Assembly: GCA_014218235.1 (NCBI GenBank)
Contig: CM024766.1
Span: forward strand, 71,723,207-71,787,206
Length of the DNA stretch: 64,000 nt
Direction: 5' to 3'
From: Colocasia esculenta
Lineage: Eukaryota > Streptophyta > Magnoliopsida > Alismatales > Araceae
Within the stretch, counting starts at the first letter, position 1. Every line of letters starts with the position of its first letter. This document shows, in pieces, positions 21,430-31,952 of the stretch. The notes beneath the pieces were generated by a model. It was not told the DNA's origin, ran no database searches, and saw only the letters and a list, made by a program, of their open reading frames with translations. The position numbers were made by a program, and so were the translations under genes.

Positions 21430-22722
21430 TGTAACACCCTCCTCCGACTTCACACACACACACATATACCACACAAAGAGGGGTTACGCTGACAAACTTT
21501 CGTTATGGGCAGACAAATCCGTGAAATGCACAAAACTGGCAAACCATTCCACAAAGAGGTATTTGAACATATTATACATCACAAGGTAACAAAGTACTAA
21601 TATCCATTATTTGCAAGAGCCAAGTTTCTCTCTCTAATTTAATACAACAACAACTCAAATAAAAGAAAACCTACTAAAACTAAAACTATGCTATTCTTCT
21701 TTATCTCTTCATCGTCTGCAGCGAAATTGAGATTCATCTGTAGCTGAGATTATACACACCTTCAATCTGAAAGGGTTGGAAGTAATGAAGGCATGAGTCG
21801 GAAGGACTCAGTAGGTAAAAGTAAGCATATATGGATCAAAAACACATTTGCTCATGAATTTCATACTTAACAGAAACATATAGCTCAAATTGAATTCATA
21901 ATGAGCTCAAACAAATTACAGAACAAGAGTCATATTTGTCTTTCAAAATTCAGACCATAACTTGATTTGGAAACGAATTCGACAGGCATCACTGCTCTCA
22001 AGAGGTTACTAAATAGACGTAAATATATCCTCGGTGCCTAGGCGATTCCAGCACCTTAGATCTTGTTCATTGAGCAAGAATGGAGTTTATTACCCACCAT
22101 CGTCAGTCCATTGACTTGGATTTACCTACAAACTGTCGCCCTCAGCTGATCACAAGTGGCTGGTGCTACCACAAGTGATCCTAAACCCTCTTTTGAAGAG
22201 AGCACTGTCTTCATATCATAAATTTCTTTTCATGAGCATAACAGAAATTGGAAATCCAAAGATAGTATTGATTGAGAATTAATATAGATATCTTGGTGAC
22301 AAAGTTACTCGGAGTTCAATAATATAAGAAAGACAATTGGTTGAGACAGGGTTATGACTCAAAGTCAATAACTTCGGAAGATTGAAATCACATAATAACC
22401 CAAGAAGATGAAGATCCACAATTGTCATCACAAGTTATTCACATCTCATAAGGTGTTCAAGCATATGAACTCTCAGGTGATCAGGTTTTATAGACTTAGT
22501 TACCAAACACTGGAGAATAGACTCAATCGGAGTACTACTCGTAATTGACAATGTTAAGAATAATTCAAGGGAGGTTAAGGTACATAATGTGGGTAAACTT
22601 TGCTGTAATATGAAAGTAAATACCAATGTAAATAAGTGGGTAACTTGCTAGGCTTTTAGGATGAACTTTTAGCAAGGATTCATACATGAAAGAGTGCTAA
22701 AATTTACATCAGAACTGTAGCT

Positions 22723-22875
22723 GTCGATAGCCAGGAAGGGGCTGTCGACAGATAGCAGTAGACAGAGCAAGGTTTTTGCTGGTTCTGAGGGTATTTGTCG
22801 ATAGCTAGCCATAGCCCCAGAAATCTGAGGTTCAGGAAGACTGGGTCTGTCGACATCTATGTGTTGCCTGTCGAC
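22723..22875. promoter_or_regulatory. GTCGAC dyad array, C 3' LTR (one unit lost)
   Basis: Sites at 22723 (GTCGAT), 22744, 22797 (GTCGAT), 22849 and 22870; steps 21, 53, 52 and 21. Compared with the 5' LTR, the partner of the middle site is missing by deletion of one 21-bp unit, as expected from recombination between the two palindromes of a pair. Confidence 0.75.
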
Positions 22876-23745
22876 AGCCGCCAGTTCCTCTCTCATAAGT
22901 GACTTTGTATTCACTCTAAACACTCTAATCATGGAATCTATGAATCAAGACATTATTTATATCAAATAGAAGAGTCTAATTGTAGTTCTCATAGTGGTTT
23001 ATAAGCTAAACAAGCAAGATGAAACATGAGGTTTTCAAACCGTACTTGTCTAGCTAGAAGCTAACATGACATAGCACTGAAAGTATGACCCTTATATCAA
23101 GGATTAGATGGAAAGATCCCCCCAAAATAAACATTAATACTCAAGGTATTTAAGGCTCCAAATCAAAGTTTGAGGTACAAACATCTAAATGGAAAGTAAT
23201 CATACTGTTCTAAAGATATGGTGACTTCTAGCAACACTCTATAACCGATACAAAGATCAAGGGTGGAAGAAGAAGATAGAAAATAGTCTTTAGAGTGGAA
23301 CAAGGTTGTTCTTCTCCCATTAAGAATGTGTTTACCAAAACTGAAAGAAAAACAGAATAGCTTTAGGTATATCATCTTGTATGCTTATCAAGAGGATTTT
23401 CTTATCATGTGGGGAGGATAGAACTGAAATTAGAGGGAAATGAATCCTACCTATATGAATTCTTCCTTTGGTGTAGAAACCCACAATTCACAACGTATAG
23501 CAGATGGAGAGATGGCCACAAGCAAAGGAGGAAGCAGCTAAAGCAGCAACAACCACTAAAGTCTGCTTTACTGGCTTCCCAGCTACACCCAGCGGCAGCT
23601 CCAGCAGTAGCTTGAGCAGGACCAAGAGATGCACAAGGTGTAAAACCAACAATTCTAGCTACACACCCACTCTGTAGTCGTGTGAACACAGCAGCAACAT
23701 AATAGGGAAGGAGTCAGAAAGATGGGTATGAAGAATGAGGGGGTG

Positions 23746-23753
23746 TATTTATA
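23746..23753 (-). promoter_or_regulatory. TATA box in C 3' LTR
   Basis: The minus strand reads TATAAATA, about 665 bp into the LTR. The same box is at 44192-44199 in the 5' LTR. Confidence 0.55.
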
Positions 23754-24417
23754 GCCAATTGGTCTTTCCATACACAATGCCACGCAGGTTCACAGGTGTT
23801 GGGGTAAAAACCCCATTTAACTACCCACAACCACCTAGCTCATGCACCTCTCAAGAGTTACACATGGTAACTAACGTGTAAAGATGTTAATTTAGCATGA
23901 CATGGGCTTGCGTAGCCCATGCTACGTCAGCAAGATAAATTCCCCAAAAATCCTTCCCGTAATTAGGCCTTAATTCAGCTGGCCCAATAATCCCTATGTA
24001 AAGGTGTCCAAACAAAGTCCGTTTGTATTAAAATTTCAACCCTAGCCTAATGAGATGGCTTTACAAATTATGGTGATTTTAGTTTAATTTTTAGAATTTA
24101 TTTCCCACTGGGTGAAAAATCGTCCTAAAAATAGTTGCGTCGGCTAAATCTCAAAATCCAGTCGTCAAAAATTCCGGATAATTACATATTTGATATCACC
24201 ACATTTTTCTAAGAATTATGGTGTTCTCATATTTCATTTTCGTTACAGTTTTTCGGTGTCGCCCTGTCGGGGTGCGCACGACCGAAAGTGATATCTGGGT
24301 ATGATAAAGTGCCTTAAACACACCCTAAGTCCTAAATATCTCAACGTAATTCTAATTGGTTTGCATAAACAAGAATTAATAAGTAAAACATGATAGTTAA
24401 AATTTGAGGGTATTACA

Positions 24418-24431
24418 TTTCTCCCCCTGTT
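24418..24431 (-). other. polypurine tract of element C
   Basis: The minus strand reads AACAGGGGGAGAAA directly before the 3' LTR start TGTAATACCC. This is the plus-strand DNA primer of reverse transcription. Confidence 0.8.
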
Positions 24432-24463
24432 AAAATAAATTCCGTCCTCAAAATTGGCAAATT

Positions 24464-26683
24464 TTACTTACCGAATAGTTGTGGATAATTTTCTTTCATC
24501 TCTTGCTCCAATTCCCACGTTTCTTCTTCGATGAACGTACTTTTCCATAAGATCTTCACCATAGAAACTGCTTTGTTTCTGAGGACCCGTTCTTTACTAT
24601 CCAATATTTTCACTGGTTCCTCTTGTACGGTTAAATCTGACTGTATTTCCACATCTTCATGGCTGATTACATGAGAGGGGTCCATTATGTATTTCCTTAA
24701 CATAGATATGTGAAATACATTATGAATATGTGACCAAGAGGGCGGTAGAGCTAACTGATATGCTACTTCTCCTATTCACTGTAATATTTCAAAAGGCCCT
24801 ACATATCTTGGACTGAGTTTTCCTTTCTTACCAAATCTCATGATACCTTTCGTTGGAGAGATCTTTAGAAATACATGATCACCTATGTTAAACTCCAATG
24901 GCCTTCTTCTCCTATCAGCATACTTCTTCTGTCTGTCTTGAGCTATTAGCAATCTCTTCCTGATTAATTTACTCTTCTCTGAGCAGTTCTGAATTAATTC
25001 TGGCCCAATGAGACTCTTTTCTCCCACTTCTGCCCAACAAAGGGGTGATCTACAAGGTCTACCATATAATGCCTCATATGGTGCCATTCCAATAATTGTA
25101 TGGTAACTATTATTGTATGCAAACTCAATCAAGGGTAGGTAATCATCCCAGCTACCATGCCAATCCAAACTACAGGCTCTTAGCATATCTTCGAGTGTTC
25201 TGATAGTTCTTTCTGATTGGCCATCGGTTTGTGGATGATATGCTGAACTAAATTTTAATTGTGTGCCCATGGATGCCTGCAAACTTTTCCAAAATCTAGC
25301 AGTGAACCTTGGATCTCTATATGAAATTATTGATAAAGGAATTCCATGAAGTCTCACTATTTCCTTTATATACAATTGAGCCAAATCTTCTAATGATTGA
25401 GTCTTCGTAATTGCTAGAAAATGAGCTGATTTAGTTAGTCTATCCACAATTACCCAAATCGCATCATGCTTCTTCCTTGTCTTTGGTAAACCCATTACGA
25501 AGTCCATAGTTATCTGCTCACATTTCCATATTGGAATTTCAATTAGTTGCATAGGCCCTGCTGGCTTCTGGTGCTTAGCCTTTATTTGTTGACATGTCAG
25601 ACATTTACTCACAAATTTTGCTATGTTCTTTTTCATTCCATGCCACCAAAACTGCCTTTTCAGATCCTGATACATTTTAGAGCTTCCAGGATGAATCGAA
25701 TACTGAGATTTGTGCCCTTCCTTCAATAACTCATTTTTAATTTCTTCATTCTCCGGTATGCATATTCTATTTTGAAATCTAATTATCCCTTGACCATCTT
25801 TGATGTATCCTGGTTTGTTTACCATCTCTTTTAGTTTTTGATCTTGGTTATGTTCTTCACCAATTTTATCTAATAATACCGACCTTACTATCATTTGTGC
25901 CAATATCAGATTTTCTACACCACATCTTGGTGGGTATTCGATCAAATCTGTCATTTCTTTCCACTGTTGGTGCAATTGTAGTGCTCTTGATTTCTTTCTG
26001 CTCAAAGCATCAGTAACTACATTAGCTTTACATGGATGGTAATTCACTGTAAAATCATAATCCTTCAAAAATTCTAACCATCTCCTTTGTCTTAGATTTA
26101 GTTCCTTTTGAGAAAATATGTACTTTAAACTCTTATGGTCAGTATAAACTTCAAATTGTTCCCCATATAAGTAGTGGTGCCAGATCTTCAAAGCATGTAT
26201 GATTGCTGCAAATTCTAAGTCATGAGCCGGATAATTCCTTTCATGATCTTTTAATTGTTTAGAGGCATAAGCTACCACTTTCCCATGTTGCATAAGAACA
26301 CATTCAATTCCTCTTTGAGATGCATCCGTGTAGACTGTAAATCCTCCCGATCCTTGAGGTAAAGTAAGAATCGGAGCTGTGGTAAGCTTCCCTTTTAATA
26401 CCTGAAAACTGGCCTCACATTTCTCATTCCACACAAATGGGGTCTCTTTTCTAGTTAACTGAGTCAAAGACATAGCTATAGAAGAAAAACTTTCAATAAA
26501 TCTTCTATAGTAGCCAGCTAATCCCAAGAAACTTTGAATTTCTGATGGAGTTTTGGGTCTTTCCCAGTTCAGAACTGCTTCAACTTTACTCGGGTCTACA
26601 GCCACACCTTTTCCAGAAATCACATGACCCAAAAATTTCACTTCCTTGAGCCAAAACTCACATTTACTTAACTTACCATACAA
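24464..26683 (-). pseudogene. pol: element C pol: RT C-terminus, RNase H, integrase, chromodomain
   Basis: Order on the minus strand: end of RT (LGHVISGKGVAVDPSKVEAV), RNase H (FTVYTDASQRG ... VYTDHKSLKYIF ... VVTDALSRK), integrase zinc region (HPGSSKMYQDLKRQFWWHGM ... CLTCQQIKAKHQ), integrase core (VDRLTKSAHF; SYRDPRF; TDGQSERTIRTLEDML), GPF domain (KLSPRYVGPFEIL) and a C-terminal chromodomain-like tail (VKILWKSTFIEEETWELEQE). Integrase normally has SDRDPRF; here Asp is Tyr, so one catalytic acid is lost. A TGA near 24777 cuts off the chromodomain, and a TAA near 26685 separates this ORF from the RT. The chromodomain places it in the chromovirus branch, where it directs insertion to heterochromatin. 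Confidence 0.85.
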
Positions 26684-27181
26684 TTAATGTTTTCTTAAGG
26701 TTTGTAGTACAACTCTCAAATGTTCCTTGTGTTCTTCTTCATTAGATGAATATATCAACACATCATCTATAAATACCACCACAAAATTATCCAAATAAGG
26801 CTGGAATACCCTGTTCATCAAATCCATAAATATCGCAGGTGCATTAGCGAGTCCAAATGGAAGTACTAAAAACTCATAATGTCAATATCTGGTTCTAAAT
26901 GCTGTCTTAGGAATGTCATCTTCTTTAACTCTCAATTGATGGTATCCAGACCTTAGATCAATCTTAGAGAATATTGTGGCAGACCGAAGTTGATCAAATA
27001 AGTCATTAATTCTTGGTAATCGATATTTGTTCTTGATTGTAACTTGATTCAACTTCCTATAATCAATACATAATCTGAGGGATCCATCTTTCTTTCTCAC
27101 AAACAATACCGGTGCTCCCCATGGTGACACACTTGGTCTAATAAAACCTTCGTCTAATAAGTCTTGCAACTGCTTCTTTAA
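26684..27181 (-). pseudogene. pol: element C reverse transcriptase core
   Basis: From 27169: LLDEGFIRPSVSPWGAPVLF, LCIDYRKLNQVT, FSKIDLRSGYHQLRV, then after a stop (TGA near 26880) LVLPFGLANAPAIF and the active site FIDDVLIYSS near 26750. It is the Ty3/gypsy RT that copies element RNA into DNA. There are stops at 27179-27181 (end of the protease/spacer ORF), near 26880 and near 26685. The catalytic Asp pair is intact. Confidence 0.85.
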
Positions 27182-27979
27182 TTATGTCAACTCAGCTGGT
27201 GCCATTCTATAAGGGGCTATGGATATAGGCAAAGTTCTAGGTAAAAGTTCAATGGTAAAGTCAATTTCTCTAATTGGAGGTAATCCAGATAAATCATTAG
27301 GAAAGACATCTGGAAATTCTTTTACAACATCAATATCTTGAACTGATACCTGTTTATGCTCATTTGATATGACCATCATACTTGCCAGATAACCTTGACA
27401 ACCACTTCTCAGCCATTTCATGGCTTTAAGTGCTGATATGGTCTTCTTGTTTCCATTATTCTTTGGGCATGTATAGCTGAAATCTGTTAATCCCGGCCTT
27501 TTAAATGTTAAAACTTTCTTATGGCAATCTAATATTGCATGATTTTTTGCTAACCAATCCATTCCCAATATAATATGAAAATTTTGCATATTATCCAGTA
27601 CATATACATATGCAGTAAGTTCACATTCTCCTATTTTCAGGTTTATTTTAGGAATACCAGAAGTAAGTGTAGCTATTTGACCAGTAGGACAGTCAAGTAT
27701 CATACTTCCTACTAATTTCTCTGGTTTCCGAGATATAGAATTAACAAATACTCGAGAAATAAAAGAGTGTGTAGCTCCAGGGTCAAATAACACTCTAGCA
27801 TACATATTTTCGGTCAGGAGAATACCTTCAGCTACAGTAGGGGTGTCCTGGGCTTCCTCCTTTGTCAAAGCAAAGACTCTAGCTGGTCCCATAGGTGGTT
27901 GTCTTGGGGCTTGCTGAAAGTAGGGTTGTGGCTTCTGCGCTTTTGACTGGTCTGCTTTGTGTGGACAGTCCTTAATCAT
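27182..27979 (-). pseudogene. element C zinc knuckle end, aspartic protease and spacer
   Basis: It begins at the end of the gag zinc knuckle (MIKDCPHKAD). The retropepsin motif reads VLFDPGATHSFIS (DPG where DSG/DTG is usual), with the later ILGMDWLAKNHA. A tether to RT ends YRMAPAELT. The first half of the zinc knuckle upstream (28000-28070) is interrupted by stops. Confidence 0.8.
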
Positions 27980-28075
27980 ATGCCCTTTCTGACCACATCC
28001 ATAACATTTCCCTGCTACATTTCAGCACTCATCACCGGGGTGTCTTCCTCCACATTGAACACACACGGGCCAACT

Positions 28076-28444
28076 CTATTTATGTTCTCTCTGCTGCTTT
28101 GTTGAATCAACCTTTCGCTTCTGACCTTTTGTTTCCTTGGTATACACATTTTTCTTCTTTCCTCCATTGGTTTCTTTATTTTTCATATACTCCATAAATT
28201 CAGATTCCACTATAAATGCAGTCTTTAGTGCTACTGCCATGCTTTGGGGATCTAGTGGAGCTACCCTGCTCCTCACACTAGATTTTAATCCTCTCACAAA
28301 CTTCTTTACCCTTCTGAGTTCATTGTCGCAAATGTGTGGTGCATACTTTTCTAGCTCAGTGAATTTTGTTTCATATTCTGCAACCATCATGTCTTTTTGT
28401 TCCAATCGCAAAAAATCCACTTCTTTCCTATCCTTGACGTGTGG
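28076..28444 (-). pseudogene. gag: element C gag, 3' portion
   Basis: The retrotransposon Gag domain continues with DFLRLEQKDMMVAEYETKFT, LEKYAPHICDNELRRVKKFV and RGLKSSVRSRVAPL, then a Lys-rich stretch and a stop near 28075. It continues, across the two insertions, the 5' portion at 41211-41702. Gag builds the virus-like particle. Confidence 0.85.
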
Positions 28445-29267
28445 TGGAGTGTAAGGCCCCGAATTTTCTTTTTCTCACTTATATTTTATGTATATGATGT
28501 TTGCTCGTTCTTGCATAAATGGCGTGCATGAAGATTGTGTATATTATAATTATAAATTGCGCATGTGTATATGCGGGGATGCATATTATTATTATGAATA
28601 CAAATAATTGGCCAATTTTGTATAAGGTATCTATTTAAATATTATACATGTACAATCTAAATATTGAAGAATATCCTATTTCATGGATATTGTGTGAGAG
28701 TGTATGAAGTGCATATGTGTATGTACATATGTATGTTATCTTATGCGTGTGATAATTGTATACCTAATTCTACATACATAACACCTTGGTATACTTATGT
28801 ATGCATGTGTGTGTTTAGTCGTAAACATTGTTCATTTGCATGGTGTAGTTAATGTGTACATTGTACTTCGTACATTGCATGTACATATGGAGTTCAAGTA
28901 TGGTAGGTGTATTTAGTAATGTGTATCGTAATTCTATATTCCTCATGAATAACATGCATGTATTCTTAGGAAATTTTGGGTGAGAATAGGCAATTAGATA
29001 AATTGTGCATATTGTGTATATTAAGAATTCCACGCATATAGTATTTAAGTAATGTTGTGCAAGTTTAATCTAGTTACCGGTGTGCATGTTGTATCTATCT
29101 ATTTCATGCATAATGTACCTATGTATGTACGGGTATGATTAGTTGTAAAGATTGGATGTTTACATGGTATAGCGGTGTATACATTATACTACATAGGTTT
29201 CATGTGCATATATGTATGGATTAAGCATGGTTCTGCATGATTTTAAGTTCTGGCGGAAGGGCCAATT

Positions 29268-29355
29268 GGCGTCAACATGGGTGGACGCCCATGAGGTGTC
29301 GGCGTCCATATCGATGGACGCCCAACCTTAAGTAGCCGTCCATATAGGTGAACGT
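29268..29355. promoter_or_regulatory. three dyads at 33-34-bp spacing, U3 of LTR A
   Basis: Dyads start at 29268 (GGCGTC...GGACGCC), 29301 (GGCGTCCAT-ATCG-ATGGACGCC, perfect 9-bp arms) and 29335 (GCCGTCCAT...GTGAACG). In the 3' LTR the same three start at 37943, 37976 and 38010. There the first dyad reads GGTGTC...GGACACC, so both arms changed and pairing is kept. Confidence 0.65.
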
Positions 29356-29897
29356 TTACTTCTCTGACCTGCATGCGTTGCAGACCCCGAAATCCTGGAA
29401 GAAGGAAGCTTAGCCATTGGGGAGTTGTCCCCAACGGCTCTGAGCCTTTCCCATCACCTCTGCGGGAAAGGAGAGACCCCTCTCCTTTAAACCAAGCTCC
29501 TCCTGCACCAGAAAGAACTCTCCTTGGGCCCTTCGCAAAGAGGAGAGAAAACCTAGCAAGCTGTGAGGAAGTTTGGACTTTGCATGCCTTGATCTGACGA
29601 TTTGGAGCTTCATCCGGCGTTCTATTGCAACTGGAGGCTAGAGGGGACCAAGGAGAAGGCTTCCCCACCACTGGTTTAGCATCGGCATCGACCAAAAACC
29701 CGGAGGAGTGTTTGTTTTGGAGGCTTCTTGGGACTGCCCAAGGAGAGCTTCAACATCAACATAGATCCCTTTGGAGGTTTTTAGAAAGGCAAGTAACCTA
29801 TAGATCTCAATCCTATACATGTGCCCTAGGTCCCAGCATTTTTCTGGATTTTTCCTCGCGTTCTGGATTCCCCCATTCTGCTTGTATATGAAGCTCG

Positions 29898-30015
29898 GGT
29901 CTGTGTTTTGCACAGACCAGAACTTGACGGCATGACCCATGGCCGTCAAGATCTTAGATTAGCGGCCAACGATATTGCTGTTAAAGCACCATTAACGTCC
30001 AGACGATGCCGTTAA
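29898..30015 (+). promoter_or_regulatory. hairpin cluster in LTR A
   Basis: GGTCTGTG (29898-29905), loop TTTTG, CACAGACC (29911-29918) is a perfect stem. Next CTTGACGGC (29923) pairs with GCCGTCAAG (29942). Two further AACGGC/GCCGTT-type stems are degraded here but intact in LTR B. The region is deleted from the 3' LTR. Confidence 0.65.
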
Positions 30016-31195
30016 GTTCTTCAGGGCAGAACAGTGAGCTGTTCTCCCTTCTATATGATTAATTTTCGAAGTGTTTTTGAATGAGGATATAATGTATCCA
30101 TATATGTTATGTAAAATAGACCATGGTATGCATGTGTTATTTTCTGTGCTTTTTGGTGAATGGCATGGATTGTTAAACTTATTGAAATACATGTTGGAAA
30201 ATGGATTTTTGCATGTTCTCCCATAGTTTACATGATCCTTGAAGAACGGGATACCCTGTTTTTCTAAACCATGTATCTACGAATCAGTCCTGGCCCTAAA
30301 ATTTTGAGAATTTCTCCATGACTGTGGGATTTACTGTAATTTCTGTTTTGGAAATAGAAGACATGCGTAGGATTTGTAAAATTTACAGTAAATTGAGTGT
30401 GGTGCAATAAATCTGGGGAAAATTCCTGTGACGATGAGTATGTTAGGTTCAGGGCCGTGAACTGTCAAATTGGATATTCATGTTATATTCCATGTTAAAT
30501 CGAATTATAAACAACATGAGATTGCATGTTTTAATTCCTGTAAATGTAATATGATTCAGAAAAATATGAAAATTTGCATGTGTGATTATAAACCTGAAAT
30601 TTGTCTGTGGTTAAAATCTCATGTTATTTTGATAACAATAAGTATTGTTATGGATTTTTAATGAGAAAAACGACTATGTGAGCATGTTAATTGTGATTTG
30701 ATGTGATTCATTAAATTTCAGTATGATTAAATATGTATTATGATTATTTGGCAGTTGCCATAGTAAGGTTAAAATTAGTAAATGAAAGCTTATGTGTGTA
30801 TGCATTATGTAGAAGGGTGTGTAAGCATGAGAAGTGTAAGAACAAGTGATATATGTGTATAAAATGGTTAAATGTGACGAGAAACAATGGTGCCCATAAG
30901 ACACTACCACCTTAGATGCTTGGAGCTGTACTGTAGTAGTGCCCCTGTAAGGCCCTCGAATTTTGTTGCATTATTGTATTGCATGTAAATAATTCATGTT
31001 GTGTATGTACGCATGTAAATATCTACGTAAGTACTAGTTGGTATACTTATGTATGCATGTGTATAATTAGTTGTTAATAATGTATGAATGGTATGATGGT
31101 AGTGTGTACATGATAGCGTATACATATGGCACATATATAGGTATAAGATGTGCATGGTTTCTGCATGTTTTAGAGTTCTGGCCGAAGGCCAGCTT

Positions 31196-31285
31196 GGCAT
31201 CAATATCAATAGACGTCAATGTTGTGTTGGCGTCATCCATATAGACGCCAACACTAACCTCAACGTCCAGCGATGTGGATGCCAA
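31196..31285. promoter_or_regulatory. three dyads at 33-bp spacing, U3 of LTR B
   Basis: Dyads start at 31196 (GGCATC...AGACGTC), 31229 (GGCGTC...AGACGCC) and 31262 (AACGTCC...GGATGCC). Spacing is exactly 33 and 33 bp, matching LTR A although the sequence has diverged. They lie about 130 bp upstream of the TATA-like box. Confidence 0.6.
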
Positions 31286-31414
31286 TTTCTCTGACCTGCA
31301 TGTGTTGCAGAGCCGGATTTCTGGGAGCAAGCTTGCTCACCCATTGGGGAACTATCCCCAACGCTCTGAAAGCCTTCTTGTCCGACCTGCGTGAGAGGAG
31401 AGCTTCCTCTCCTC

Positions 31415-31420
31415 TATATA
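31415..31420 (+). promoter_or_regulatory. TATA-like box of LTR B
   Basis: CTCTATATACAAGCCC, preceded by a GC- and CT-rich stretch. This is the likely core promoter of the LTR. Confidence 0.45.
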
Positions 31421-31836
31421 CAAGCCCTTTTGCAACCCTCAACCCTCTCTTGGCTCTCCTTGCAAGAGGAGAGGAAGGAGAAGAAGACAAACCCTAGTTT
31501 CTGTGAGAAGGACCTGACTTTGCAAGCCTAGATCCGGGAATTTGGAGCTTCATCCGACCATCTACAATGACTGGGAGATAGCTGGAGCATCAGGGAAGGC
31601 TTCGCCGATCTCGCTTTGGTGTCTACATCAGTCAAGAACCCGGAGGAAGGTGTCTTTGGAGGCTTCTTGGGACTGCCCAAGGAGAGCTTCACCGCCATTT
31701 TAGATCCCTTTGGAGTATTTTTCAGAGGCAAGTAACCCTCACACTTCGTCCATGTAGATGTCTAGGATGGTTTTGCTAATTTTGTATATTTTCCTCGTGT
31801 CCTGGATCCCCCAAATTCCCTTGTTTTTGGAGCTCG

Positions 31837-31952
31837 GGTCTGTGTTTTGCACAGACCTGAACTTGACGGCAACATCACTTGCCGTCAAGATCTTTATTAA
31901 CGGCCAACGATGTTGCCGTTAAGACCCATTAACGGCCCAAGCATGCCGTTAA
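31837..31952 (+). promoter_or_regulatory. four successive hairpins downstream of the TATA in LTR B
   Basis: Stem 1: GGTCTGTG (31837)/CACAGACC (31850). Stem 2: CTTGACGGC (31862)/GCCGTCAAG (31881). Stem 3: TTAACGGC (31897)/GCCGTTAA (31915). Stem 4: TTAACGGC (31929)/GCCGTTAA (31945). All arms are perfect. The centres of stems 2-4 are 34 and 31 bp apart. They lie about 420-540 bp after the TATA, so are probably transcribed. Confidence 0.7.

Larger units (their letters stand above)
21430..24417 (-). repeat. 3' LTR of element C
   Basis: A 2,988-bp LTR, TGTAACACCC to GGTATTACA on the plus strand (TGTAATACCC to GGGTGTTACA on the minus strand). It matches the 5' LTR of C and solo LTR E over the full length by eye. 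Confidence 0.9.

Noticed and set aside
29243..29949. Overlapping ORFs of 70-150 codons in LTRs A and B
   Set aside because: They are not kept between the 5' LTR, the 3' LTR and the related LTR B; this is regulatory LTR DNA.
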